Assembly (NCBI GenBank): GCA_963854835.1
Contig: OY978525.1
Span: 91,478,136-91,542,135 of the forward strand
DNA length: 64,000 nt
From: Megamerina dolium
Lineage: Eukaryota > Arthropoda > Insecta > Diptera > Megamerinidae
Direction: 5' to 3'
Shown: piece after piece, positions 51,201-62,279 of the stretch
How positions within the stretch are numbered: the first letter of the stretch is position 1
Layout: each line of letters starts with the position of its first letter
The notes under the pieces: model-generated
Database searches by the model: none
The model's input: the letters and a program-made list of their open reading frames with translations, nothing else
What the model was told of the DNA's origin: nothing
Made by a program: the position numbers and the translations under genes

Positions 51201-54200
51201 TGATGAGTTAATTATTTGATTAAGCAAGATTTTTTTTATCCAAATATAGATTATCCGATTAATCAGAATTTTGATTAACTACGAAATTTTTAACTTTTCT
51301 TTATTTTTGAAATTTGCTTTTGAAATAAATATTCGTAACTTTGAAATTTTACTTGCCTACTTTGTATTGAGAAAAATATTAAAGAAAAACTTCAATTAAT
51401 CGCACAATTTCAATTTTTGATTAATCGTAAACATGATTACTTGAAAATTGAAATTTATTAATTAATCAAATTGTTCGACTAAACGATTAATCGCACCTAT
51501 TATTGAGTCCCGGCATAGAAAGAAACCATACACAACCTTTATAACCTAACCTATTGAGCATTTATATATAGGTATTTTATTTAAGGAGGCGAGCTCTACA
51601 GGAAACTACGATTTGTGTTCTTGCTGACGATGGCCAAATTTACAAGTGAATATAGGGGTTAGTTTTTAAGGAAATGGCTTAGAGATTATGAGTTTATGAG
51701 GCTAATAACACCATCAATCTTCAGCGCAGCTGCAATAGAGCTCTTAATTACTACAGTGGGGTTACAATCACCCATCGTTTCAAGACAATATTGCGCTAAT
51801 AAAATAATAAAGGTTGATCTTACAAAAATTATACTATATTCCAGCTAAATTGGTTTTTACAAAGGAACCCTTTGAGATATGCTCGTCGTAATAAGCTAAT
51901 TGGGCGATCCCTTATGAACGTCTCTCTAATGGCGATCAGAACAAACTTATGGACAATAATTTGAACCCATAAATAAATTTTACATGCAAGGTAACATGTC
52001 TGCTGCTTTTTATACCCTGCATAATGCAATATGCATGGTATATTCATTTCGGTCAGATGTTTGTGTCCACTTGAAGGAATCTCCGGAGATATAGACATAG
52101 ATATATATTCGTGATCAGCGTCGATTAAATTTTCGATTCAACGATGTCCGTCCGTCCGTCCGTCCGTCCGTCCGTCCGTCTGTCTGTCACCTGGCTGGTT
52201 CGCACGATAACTTGAGTAAATATTGAGCTATTTCGATGAAATTTGGCATAGGTAATCTATTATCCAAGGGTACGGAGGGGATTGATATTGGGCATGATCG
52301 GTCAATAACCACGCCCACACCAAGCATTCAAAGCGACTAACCTCTAAATTTTCAAAATCTTTAACTTGCTATAACTACATAATATACGACTTGGGACAAC
52401 AATATTTGGCAGATAAACTTATATTATACTACTATATAACCTCGCCAAAAATGGTTGAGCCACGCCTACTTTTTAGCGTAGCTCTCATACAAAGTGTCTG
52501 TACTTCTTTTAAATTGAAACAGCTGTAACTTCTACAATCTTCTGTCCAGAATAACCATAATTGACACTTAGATTAACATGGTAGTCGGAAATAATATGGC
52601 AGAAAATCAGTGTGCCACGCCCACTACTTTTTGGGTCTCCCATACAAAGTTGCGGAAATTAAAAAAAATGTTACCGGTTATAACTTGCAAACTATTCAGT
52701 GTAGAATAACGAGATTTAAGGTGTGGATTAGTATTGTACGAGCAACTAGGCTAACAGAAAATGGGCGCACCACGCCCACTGTTTATCGTAGCCCCCATAC
52801 AAATTTTAAATTGAAACAGCTGTAACTTCGGCAATCTTCTGTCTAGAATAACCATAATTGACACTTAAATTAATATCGTAGTCGGAAATAATCTGGCAGA
52901 AAATCAGTGTGCCACGCCCACTCCTTCATGAGTCTCCCATACAAAGTCAAGGGAATTAAACTAAAATTTTAAGCTCCATAACTTACAAACCATTTAGCGT
53001 AGGACAACGAGATTTAAGGTATGGAATAGTATTGTACGAGCAACTAGACTCACTTGAAATGAGCGCGCCACGCCCACTGTTTATTGTAGCCCCCATACAA
53101 ATTTTAAATTGAAACAGCTGTAACTTCGGCAATCTTCTGTCTAGAATAACCATAATTGACACTTGTATTAATATCGTAGTCGGCAAAAATCTGGCAGAAA
53201 ATCAGTGTGCCACGCCCACTCCTTCATGAGTCTTCCATACAAAGTCAAGGGAATTAAACTGAAACTTTTAAGCTTCATAACTTACAAACCATTTAGCGTA
53301 GGACAACGAGATTTAAGGTATGGATTAGTATTGTACAAGCAACTAGGCTCACAGAAAATGGGCGCACCACGCCCACTGTTTATCGTAGCCCCCATACAAA
53401 TTTTAAATTGAAACAGCTGTAACTTCGGCAATCTTCTGTCTAGAATAACCATAATTGACACTTAAATTAATATCGTAGTCGGAAATAATCTGGCAGAAAA
53501 TCAGTGTACCACGCCCACTCCTTCATGAGTCTCCCATACAAAGTCAAGGGAATTAAACTAAAATTTTAAGCTCCATAACTTACAAACCATTTAGCGTAGG
53601 ACAACGAGATTTAAGGTATGGAATAGTATTGTACGAGCAACTAGACTCACTTGAAATGAGCGCGCCACGCCCACTGTTTATTGTAGCCCCCATACAAATT
53701 TTAAATTGAAACAGCTGTAACTTCGGCCATCTGTCTAGAATAACCATAATTGACACTTAGATTAATATCGTAGTCGGCAAAAATCTGGCAGAAAATCAGT
53801 GTGCCACGCCCACTCCTTCATGAGTCTTCCATACAAAGTCAAGGGAATTAAACTGAAACTTTTAAGCTTCATAACTTACAAACCATTTAGCGTAGGACAA
53901 CGAGATTTAAGGTATGGATTAGTATTGTACGAGCAACTATGCTCACAGAAAATGGGCGCACCACGCCCACTGTTTATCGTAGCCCCCATACAAATTTTAA
54001 ATTGAAACAGCTGTAACTTCGGCAATCTTCTGTCTAGAATAACCATAATTGACACTTAAATTAATATCGTAGTCGGAAATAATCTGGCAGAAAATCAGTG
54101 TGCCACGCCCACTCCTTCATGAGTCTCCCATACAAAGTCAAGGGAATTAAACTAAAACTTTTAAGCTCCATAACTTACAAACCATTTAGCGTAGGACAAC

Positions 54201-57200
54201 GAGATTTAAGGTATGGAATAGTATTGTACGAGCAACTAGACTCACTTGAAATGAGCGCGCCACGCCCACTGTTTATTGTAGCCCCCATACAAATTTTAAA
54301 TTGAAACAGCTGTAACTTCGGCCATCTTCTGTCTAGAATAACCATAATTGACACTTAGATTAATATCGTAGTCGGCAAAAATCTGGCAGAAAATCAGTGT
54401 GCCACGCCCACTCCTTCATGAGTCTCCCATACAAAGTCAAAGGAATTAAACTAAAATTTTAAGCTCCATAACTTACAAACCATTTAGCGTAGGACAACGA
54501 GATTTAAGGTATGGAATAGTATTGTACTACGCCTACTGTTTATCGTAGCCCCCATACAAATTTTAAATTGAAACAGCTGTAACTTCGGCAATCTTCTGTC
54601 TAGAATAACCATAATTGACACTTAAATTAATATCGTAGTCGGAAATAATCTGGCAGAAAATCAGTGTGCCACGCCCACTCCTTCATGAGTCTTCCATACA
54701 AAGTCAAGGGAATTAAACTGAAACTTTTAAGCTTCATAACTTACAAACCATTTAGCGTAGGACAACGAGATTTAAGGTATGGATTAGTATTGTACAAGCA
54801 ACTAGGCTCACAGAAAATGGGCGCACCACGCCCACTGTTTATCGTAGCCCCCATACAAATTTTAAATTGAAACAGCTGTAACTTCGGCAATCTTCTGTCT
54901 AGAATAACCATAATTGACACTTAAATTAATATCGTAGTCGGAAATAATCTGGCAGAAAATCAGTGTACCACGCCCACTCCTTCATGAGTCTCCCATACAA
55001 AGTCAAGGGAATTAAACTAAAACTTTTAAGCTCCATAACTTACAAACCATTTAGCGTAGGACAACGAGATTTAAGGTATGGAATAGTATTGTACGAGCAA
55101 CTAGGCTCACAGAAAATGGGCGTACCACGCCCACTGTTTATTGTAGCCCCCATACAAATTTTAAATTGAAACAGCTGTAACTTCGGCAATCTTCTGTCTA
55201 AAATAACCATAATTGACACTTAAATTAATATCGTAGTCGGCAAAAATCTGGCAGAAAATCAATGTGCCACGCCCACTCCTTCATGAGTCTCCCATACAAA
55301 GTCAAGGAAATTAAACTAAAACTTTTAAGCTCCATAACTTACAAACCATTTTGCATAGGACAACGACATTTAAGATATGGATTAGTATTGTACGAGCAAC
55401 TAGGCTCACAGGAAATGGGCGCACCACGCCCACTGTTTATTGTAGCCCCCATACAAATTTTAAATTGAAACAGCTGTAACTTCGGCAATCTTCTGCCTAA
55501 AATAACCATAATTGACACTTAAATTAATATCGTAGTCGGCAAAAATCTGGCAGAAAATCAGTGTGCCACACCCACTCCTTTTTGGGTCTGCCATACAAAG
55601 TTGCGGAAACTAAAAAAAAATGTTACCGATTATAACACTCAAACTATTCAGCGTAGAATAACGAGATTTAAGGTGTGGATTAGTATTGTACGAGCAACTA
55701 GGCTCACAGAAAATGGGCGCACCACGCCCACTGTTTATTGTAGCCCCCATACAAATTTTAAATTTAAACAGCTGTAACTTCGGCAATCTCCTGCCTAAAA
55801 TAACCATAATTGACACTTAGATTAATATCGTGGTCGGAAATAATCTGGCAGAAAATCAGTGTGCCACGCCCACTCCTTCATAGGTCTCCCATACAAAGTC
55901 GAGTGAATTAAACTAAAACTTTTAAGCTCCATAACTTACAAACCATTTAGCGTAGGACAACCAAATTTAAGGTGTGGATTGATATAGAAAAATTAATTAG
56001 ATATACCAGAAAGAGATACGTCACGCCCACTTTTTATATATCTTCCGTATAAAGTCTTAAACATTAAAACACCCATAACTTACTAATTAATACGCCTAGG
56101 TCAACCCATTGCAACCTATGTTGTTTAGTATTATAGGCAGAAATAGATCCTCCAAAATTGGTGAGGTAGCCTGGTTCTTAATGTAGCTCCTATACAAAGT
56201 AGTGGAAGAAAAGGATGGATATACGAGCAAACTTTTTATATATACCTCTACATATGCAGGGTATAATTTGGTCGGCCCCAGCCGACTGTAAGGAGATTTT
56301 TTTTTTTCTTTTTGTGATCACCTTCTTTTCCTTCTTGTCAACAATACAATTGCACAATGAAAGATATTTATAGTAAATAAATTATATATATTTATGTAGA
56401 TTACAATTGAATGTCAAATTATCATATTTAGGGTTAGCAGTAAAAATGACATTCACACAACACCCATGAAATTTCATTTGTTCACCTTTCTTGTCAAAGA
56501 CATATACACACACACAGAGAGACACATACGCTCCAAAGAAATACAGACAATAATAACTGTAATAACAATAACATTAAATAACAAATAATACACATACACA
56601 CACGCAAAAAAAGGACATAAACGATGATGACACACATGGAAACAAAGAAAATCAACATGTCAAATAATATAAAAAACGAATGAATACGAAAATGATGCAA
56701 GAAAGAAAGGTGATACCATGTATATTACGTATATGCGTAAAAAAAAAGTAATTTTATTGAATGAAATGGCAAAAGGACATAAAGCAGGAAGAGGAAAAAT
56801 AAAAAAAAATTACATAAATATGAAATGAAAATGCAATTTGACAAGACATTTCTTTCAACGCTTTTTTCTTCTCCACCTCGACAAGAACCAATGATGAAGC
56901 AACATGAGAAAGCTCCAAAAATTTGAACAATCAACCAACGTTGATGATGAATATGCACACTATAATTAGATTTCATATGAAAAACTGAGTGAGGCACCAA
57001 GTAGAACAAATTTATTATAACAAGGGGAGAAGACAGACAACAAGGAATATATGTGTGAAGTACAAACATCATACATGGAGAAATTGAAGGATGATTGCTA
57101 TGGGTGACACAATGTGGGTAAGTGCCAACGACAACAACGATGGCAACAACGACGTCCAAAAGGATAAACGACAAACGACGAACGACGAACGACGAACGAA

Positions 57201-57716
57201 AAACGACAAATATAACGACAACCCTGATGATTAACAGTCAATACCAAATACATTTTTGTTGGTTTGTTTAATGGCGAATATGAATGTTTTTTCCTACTTT
57301 CGTTGGAAAATATGAAATATTTTAACTATATGCTGAAGAATGGTCTTTATGCGATTGTGTGGGGATGGGTGTGCGTGTATGGCTGAATGTGTGGGAGTGC
57401 TCACCTGGTATGGCACCATGGTAATTTGTATTCGTGTTGCAAAAATCTTCATCACAACATTGTACCGAGGCGACTGGTGTACTTTCATGGCACCAGGCAG
57501 GATCATCAGGCGGTAAGTGATTTTCTAAGGGCAGGCATCTAATAATATAACATGTGTAGCATACAAATAGCAAAGCAGTGTGTTAAAGTGAATTTGAAAT
57601 TAATTTTTTCTTTTATGTCTGTTTCTTTTTTCCAGTATTACTAGTACTAGTACTATTAATCAATATTAATATTTGCAAACGAAAAAAAACGGTAGTATGG
57701 GGGTTAAAAATAAATA

Positions 57717-57773
<57 letters not shown>

Positions 57774-60700
57774 TACAATAAAACGCGAGAAAAGCTATGT
57801 AAGTATAAGCTTAAATTAAATATCAAATATACATACTAATACATAATGTGAGTAGTACTTATCAAATAGTATTTGCTTAGTAGAGCTTCAAGGAGAGCAA
57901 CACACAATTACATGCTAACAACACATACATAATATTTAAGGGTTGTTTAAATTGCCATTATGCAGTATTTTGTATCTATACAACATACGATTGATCCCTG
58001 CAAAAAATTGTGCGACTAATCTTTAAAGGGTCTAATCCGGGACTAATCTCTGTAGATATCAACGGGTCTCTTTAGAAATGAGTTAGCGATCAAACTTTAA
58101 ATTAATTAATATATTTAGAGATATTTACCGATCTTTTGCAAAGACCAATTTCTGTAGAACATGTATAGGCGATTAGTCCCTTTTTGTACCCGTTTTGTGT
58201 ATAAAAGGCTACAATTAGTCTCTTCATAGGACATGCTCGAACAAAAGAGAACATTTCATTCCATATAAAGAGCTGAGAAGAGGCATTAATCGCATATTCA
58301 TTTGCGACTGATCCCAGACACATCCCGAACAAGTCGCATTTATTGCAGGGACTGTATAACATACACTGTATGTACGTGCAGAAATGGAATTCATTTAGTA
58401 TTAAAGTAAAGAGTACAAAACCGGCATGTCAATAGTAACTAAGTATACTAGTATCTATGTACCATACGTATGATACTACGTACATCACCAAGGAATGAAA
58501 ATACAAACCTACCCCAATAACAAATAAATTGTGCAAGTGGTTTAATTTGCAAATAATCTATTCAATAACATGGTTATAATTGGAATCTACAAATTAAATG
58601 AACAAAGTTAGACTAATATATACAAATCCGGTAGTAAATAACTTGAAAATTCTTTTTTAGTATTAAATAGAAGTATTATTTTAATTACTTTGGAAGCTGG
58701 TACAATGAAAACAAAAACTCCAAACTCTGACTATTTAATACTTTGGATGGGAAACAAAGTATACTTATGGTTTTAATGCGATTCAGGTTATTCTCGAGTT
58801 TGCCCGTTTGTTAATGAATATAATTTCATATACCGAGTTTACGACAATTTCGGAGAACTTTGGATCCGACATAAGGTCCTGAAATCGTCTAAGAAGATTA
58901 TGACATCAGTTTGTGGGATGCAAAAGGAATTTTATTACTGCATATGATATCATTTTATCCTCATCTATTACTTTTGGTCTATATCATGATAAATAAAATA
59001 TTGAAAAGGCTCAATAAATAAAATATCATGTCTTCATCAACAGAAAAACGTAAGGTAAACTCAACATTTATCTTTCTTTGTGGTTAATTATACATTTTTA
59101 ATGGAAAATGTCAAGATGTACACTAAGGTAGGTCAAATTTCGCTTTGCTCAGAGAAAAGCAAACAATTTGGATAACGAAACATTTCCTCTGTTCAAAAAG
59201 AGTTTGGATAGTATTAGAAGGGACTTACTTAAATTAGCCGGTTCCGAACTGCAGAACCCTTACGACATTCCTTTTTCTGAGCTTTGTCATAGGTAGGTAC
59301 CGTTCGAAAGAAAAATCTTTCGATACTAAACTTGTGATTGTGCGGGATTGAACCCACGACCTGCAGATCAGAAAACTGACGCAGTATTTTGTAGGGGATC
59401 TCTCCTAAGAAGTGGAGAGGTGGGGTAAGATGTTCAGAGGTAATGTTGCGGAGAAAAAAATTAAGCGGGATCATATCTAGGGGCTAATCCTGTGTGTGAT
59501 TTTCAGAAGTGTTTTTTTTTTTTCATTTTGTATAGGAGTCCCCTTAAGAGGTGAAGATAGGTGGTAAGTATATTTGGAGAAAATGTTGAGAAGGTAAAAC
59601 GAATGGGAGTCGGTCATATATTTCTCCGCTATAAGGGCGATTCCTGGGCAGCTAAAGTCGATTTTGATGTGTTTTTCAGTCACTTTGTATAGTAGTCCCC
59701 TAAGCGGTGAAGATAGGTGGTAGATATATTCGGAGAAAATTTAAAGGAAAAACTAATGGGAGTCAGTCATACATTTCACCGCTCTAGGGTCGATTTCCAA
59801 TCAGCTATGGGATTATTTATCGATTTTTAAATAGTTTTCTTCATTTTCTTCCATATTTCGTATCTGGAATGGTGAAATGTATAACCTAATTTTTCCTCCT
59901 CAACATTTTGTATAAACCCTTTATGGAGGCTCAAATATCATGAAATAATCAAATAGTTGCCTAGGAATTCCTTTTAAAGCGGTAGAATTTATTACCGACC
60001 TCTATTCATTTTACCTCCATCACATTTCCTCTGAACATAGTTACCCTCTACCTTTCATCCCTTAGGACAGGTCTCCCAAACAAAATTGATGATTTTCTAA
60101 AAAATCAAGAATTCCTTAATCCTCCTAAAAAAGAGATGCATGAAATATGTAAATTTTATGTTTTTGCATATAGTATTATAACCCACCTTAATGTATATTA
60201 TGGTGGCCAGAATTTGTATGAGGAAAAAACACATTTAATTTTCCGGGACTCCCCCTAGAAACGTCGTTATAAAAAAAAACTACTACATATTAAATCTGAC
60301 GCCGATCGAAGAAGGTTTAGAAGTTCCGATTAGAGTCTCAAGTTTGCAAAATGCGGACAAAAAGCACAACGACATCTAACTCACAATTGCCCATTCATTA
60401 CCGCGAAAGTAGAATTCTTCGTATATCGCCAACTTTGATTTCACGAGTTGCATTAAATTGCATTTCTTTAGCAAAGTGCTTAATTTTGCTTAATATTTTG
60501 GAAATTTCACTTTCAAAATACTTTAAAATCGATATTTATCCCACGATTCTGACCATCAATAGGGTTTTAAAAACTGCAATGTTGTTTGGAAAATAAAGAA
60601 AAGTTTATTCTTAACAAAATGCTAATTTTTTGAATCTCTGGCTTAAATCGCAACCTCTAAATCGTATACGATTGGCTTTAAATTTCACATTTAGTGGATT

Positions 60701-62243
60701 CTTGGGTAATCTCATATATCTAGAGGGTGTCCCGAACTATATCGACTATTTCAGAAATAGCGGTCACCCTAATGTACATATATTGAACTAGCAATGGTTT
60801 CTGGGGCCTCTTCTCAAGGAAATTTCAACAATAACTAATCATGTTTACCAACGATTTTCAATGTCATCTGTATGCACATCTGTAGCGGTAGTTATAGGGG
60901 CTTTCAACGCACAAACCACAACCAAATTACAATAGTGCGACGAGTATAGTTCAAAAATGCAACAATGCTTACTTACACCAACCAACTACACCACCAACAA
61001 TTGCCAAAAAAAAAATTATTATTGTATTAAATATCTCATGCAAATTCACAATACTATTCTACTACACACTACTGCTAATAAAAAAATAATACAATAAAAT
61101 GTGTGTTTACCACACATAAGTGTTTATGTAAATAAATAGTCGGTAATAATCATGACAATGCAATGTCATAAGTTAGTCGTGTAAAATAAGTTGAATATTG
61201 TAATTAACGTAGATTTACAAAAATAGAGTAGGGGCGGAAGAGAGATAGAAATAGAGCGATACAGCGAAGTAGCAGCAGATAGGTGAAATGCAAAGTTAAG
61301 TGCTGAATTAGACCATAGGAGGAAAAAAGTGGGCATGCCATTCGTACAAACTCATATTGTGTCTATAATAAAACCAATTGCATCACTTTTGCTTAGCTAG
61401 AGCTCTAAGAACATAATCGTGAGCATACATGTGTAGTGTACTTATGTATGAAAGTATGTATGAGTGTAGTTAAAATTGCACTAAAATTATTTCAACTACA
61501 AGCCAAGTTAATACTTAGTACAAGTGAGTACTTGAATTGGTGTGCTGTGGTGTGTGGTGTAATAGTAATAGTGCATATTAAATTATAGAGTTGGTAGAGT
61601 GGGTACTTTTCGAAGAATATCGAATCATTAAACTGTCCAACACAACATTGCAGACATAAGTAAATTTAAAATATGAGAGAAAGAGAGAATGATTGCAAAA
61701 AAACATACTTGACTTCGTCTTGAACCAAATCTTTTTTTTTTTTTAATTTAAATATTAAATAATATAATTAAGTTACTTTTAAATTTTTTTATTTACATAT
61801 TTGAATTCTTTATTTTTCAACATGATTTCAACATTTCTTTCAAAATATCATAGATTTTCTCCTGTGTGCAATTAAAAGTTGTATTTTTTTCGAAATGTAA
61901 GTACCCAAAATATAGTTAATAAAGAAAAAACTATAGGCATTAGACAAGTGCAGTGTTTCTGTGTATGTGTGTATTTATATAAAGTTAAAAAAAAAATAGA
62001 GAGTGTACTAATTAAATAGAAAGAATAAAAAAAAAGTGTTAACGAAAATTAAATGTTGATTGTTGTTTAATGCATTCAAAACAATCAATGCGTTCAATAC
62101 CTGTCGTAAAACTCAATTTTAAAAGCTCGTCTTTATTGCAGAAATCATCGCTACAACATTTAACTCTATAAACGTTTTGTTTTTCGCGGCTTGTCAGGCA
62201 TTCAAGCGGCTCACGCTGTAGATCGTATTTCTTTTGTAGGCAC
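42070..62243 (-). CDS. babo: baboon, activin/TGF-beta type I receptor Ser/Thr kinase (3' part of gene, seven exons listed separately)
   Basis: The - strand exons join in frame into a type I TGF-beta receptor: ectodomain end with a CCxxxxCN box, one TM helix, GS box, full kinase and stop. The kinase shows GKGRFGEVW (Gly loop), VAVKIF (ATP-binding Lys), HRDLKSKN (catalytic loop) and DLGLAV in place of DFG, as is usual for type I receptors. The L45 loop, around [14 protein letters not shown], matches the ALK4/5-baboon class that signals through Smad2-type R-Smads. In flies baboon pairs with the type II receptors Punt/Wit and binds activin-like ligands at the plasma membrane. The exons for the signal peptide and first ectodomain half are not in the window and must lie beyond 64000. 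The two alternative ectodomain exons are not meant to be joined to each other. The gene converges with the + strand gene at 19.5-28.7 kb. Identification rests on recognised family sequence, not on a search. Confidence 0.95.
42979..43343 (-). repeat. tRNA-derived SINE, copy 4 (tail type B), in the last baboon intron
   Basis: On the - strand: gtgtcgtagctcagtggttc, B-box GGTTCAATTCC, then the shared body. The tail reads ctcggtggtattacaatggg, taaatgtgtcctctcacgg, gccacaataacctaacc and ends in three CCTAA units. Same transcriptional sense as baboon, within a 1458-bp intron. Confidence 0.85.
43711..44234 (-). CDS. babo: baboon exon: kinase core (catalytic and activation loops)
   Basis: 524 bp, acceptor ccgcag|ACAATGG, donor AAGAAG|GTTTGT. 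It completes the L45 loop ([19 protein letters not shown]) and carries the catalytic loop HRDLKSKN, the DLG motif ([10 protein letters not shown]), activation loop and substrate-recognition region ([14 protein letters not shown]), and helix F ([15 protein letters not shown]). It ends on a codon boundary, EMKK. All catalytic residues look intact. Confidence 0.96.
44420..44653 (-). CDS. babo: baboon exon: GS box end and kinase N-lobe
   Basis: 234 bp, acceptor atttag|CTGG, donor AAAG|GTTTGT. It encodes [16 protein letters not shown] (end of the GS region), the Gly-rich loop [20 protein letters not shown] with the ATP-anchoring Lys, the alpha-C helix region (FREAEIYQ) and the first half of the L45 loop (GFIAADNK). 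The exon boundary falls inside the L45 loop. Confidence 0.95.
44798..45028 (-). CDS. babo: baboon exon: transmembrane helix and GS box start
   Basis: 231 bp. It encodes the stalk ([10 protein letters not shown]), a hydrophobic helix starting [16 protein letters not shown], a basic stop-transfer stretch (CQKRKRG), the juxtamembrane segment, and TTSGSGSG, the GS-box core whose Ser/Thr are phosphorylated by the type II receptor. The acceptor is a tandem tag-cag (NAGNAG): use of the first AG adds one codon, and use of the second starts the exon at 45025. The donor is TCAG|GTATAT at 44796-44797. Phase joins correctly to both alternative ectodomain exons and to the exon ending at 44653. Confidence 0.93.
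45240..45272. repeat. GT microsatellite in a baboon intron
   Basis: Interrupted (TG)n at about 45235-45270. No coding content in the flanking intron. Confidence 0.7.
46371..46982. mobile_element. non-autonomous DNA transposon with perfect 23-bp TIRs and an ORF remnant
   Basis: 46371-46393 and 46960-46982 are exact inverted repeats beginning AGGGCTGTTCAGAATC. Flanks allow a TA or ATT target duplication (ATTAGGG...CCCTATT). Inside, an ATG at 46552 opens 26 codons ([21 protein letters not shown]...) ending at a good donor GAAG|GTATGA at 46630, which looks like the first exon of the parent element's protein. The parent superfamily is undecided. It lies in the 12.4-kb baboon intron. Confidence 0.85.
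47684..47820. repeat. (ATC)n and (AAC)n microsatellites
   Basis: (ATC)8-type run at about 47678-47702 and (AAC)n at about 47790-47812, inside a baboon intron. Confidence 0.8.
51205..51500. repeat. second gattaat-rich AT repeat
   Basis: Shares gattaatcagaattttgatt-type text with 40780-40800 and ends in cgattaatcgcacc. Same family as 40635-41015. Confidence 0.45.
52011..56300. repeat. repeat element carrying a ~150/299-bp satellite array
   Basis: Left end: hairpin TATACCCTGCATA / TATGCATGGTATA (52011-52042), then ttcggtcag and a (TCCG)n run at 52145-52188. Right end: TATGCAGGGTATA at 56253-56265 then atttggtcggcc. Between them about 12 units of 297-299 bp (unit starts near 52615, 52912, 53210 and so on to 55863), each a diverged dimer of ~150 bp in which both halves start ccacgcccact and contain ccatacaaa. 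One unit near 54530 is shortened. Open frames of 68 codons recur only because the repeat does. Located in the large baboon intron. Confidence 0.9.
57172..57215. repeat. acgaacgacga minisatellite
   Basis: Seven-base units (acgacga / acgaacg) repeated about six times. Confidence 0.6.
57405..57538 (-). CDS. babo: baboon alternative ligand-binding-domain exon, proximal copy
   Basis: 134 bp, from acceptor ttattag (AG at 57539-57540) to donor CAG|GTGAGC (GT at 57403-57404). It reads as 1 + 44 codons + 1. The peptide begins [19 protein letters not shown] and ends after the CCDEDFCN box with a short juxtamembrane linker. It shares start phase, end phase, the opening CL and the CCx4CN box with the exon 4.6 kb upstream, but differs almost everywhere else. 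Including both would break the frame (134+143 is not a multiple of 3), which supports mutual exclusion. Confidence 0.92.
57713..57772. repeat. (TAA)n microsatellite, about 19 units
   Basis: Nearly uninterrupted (ATA)n about 175 bp upstream of the proximal baboon alternative exon (in baboon orientation). Confidence 0.9.
57995..58351. mobile_element. small inverted-repeat element (MITE-like)
   Basis: Ends TCCCTGCAAAAAATTGTGCG at 57995 and, reverse complemented, TCCCTGCAATAAATGCG at 58351 form imperfect TIRs. The interior repeats actaatc/gattagtcc words in both orientations. It lies between the two alternative baboon exons. No clear target duplication. Confidence 0.6.
59200..59385 (-). repeat. 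tRNA-derived SINE, copy 5, 3'-truncated
   Basis: On the - strand: gcgtcagttttctgatctg, ggtcgtgggttcaatcccgc (B-box), atcgaaagatttttctttcga, then aaaaggaatgtcgtaagg and aatttaagtaagtcccttc. The tail is missing. It adjoins the next repeat element. Confidence 0.75.
59388..60130. repeat. element of ~165-bp tandem units followed by inverted copies
   Basis: Direct units start at about 59390, 59527 and 59692; the last two share gaagataggtggta, ggagaaaat, taatgggagtc-type and ttc.ccgct blocks. From about 59860 to 60115 the same unit appears in reverse complement (gacctctattcattttacctcc, ttaccctctacctttcatccctta). So the whole is a tandem array inside an inverted repeat, in the baboon intron upstream of 62 kb exon splicing to 57 kb. 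Confidence 0.6.
60140..62000. other. baboon intronic DNA between alternative exons
   Basis: AT-rich, with no coding feature or clear repeat beyond homopolymers (poly-T at 61730-61744). Confidence 0.5.
62101..62243 (-). CDS. babo: baboon alternative ligand-binding-domain exon, distal copy
   Basis: 143 bp, bounded by acceptor tgcag at 62244-62248 and donor GT at 62099-62100 (ACAG|GTATTG). It starts one base before a Cys codon and ends with a single G, so it reads as 1 + 47 codons + 1. The peptide begins CLQKKYDLQ and carries CCSDDFCN, the CCx4CN box that closes the three-finger fold of TGF-beta receptor ectodomains. Its phase is identical to that of the exon at 57405-57538, so either can splice to the TM exon at 45028. 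Drosophila baboon has alternative exon 4 versions that set ligand choice. Which Drosophila isoform this one matches cannot be told by eye. Confidence 0.88.
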
Positions 62244-62279
62244 CTGCATTTGCACATGAAGTATGAATGAATGTATGGA

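Noticed and set aside
53205..55468. Recurrent 68-codon open frames starting MCHAHSF
   Set aside because: They recur with the 299-bp satellite period and have no start context, motif or splice signal. They are repeat artefacts, not a protein family.
56725..57174. 149-codon - strand ORF with hydrophobic runs
   Set aside because: It lies in a baboon intron in low-complexity DNA. The hydrophobic runs come from T-rich and GTT-repeat codons.
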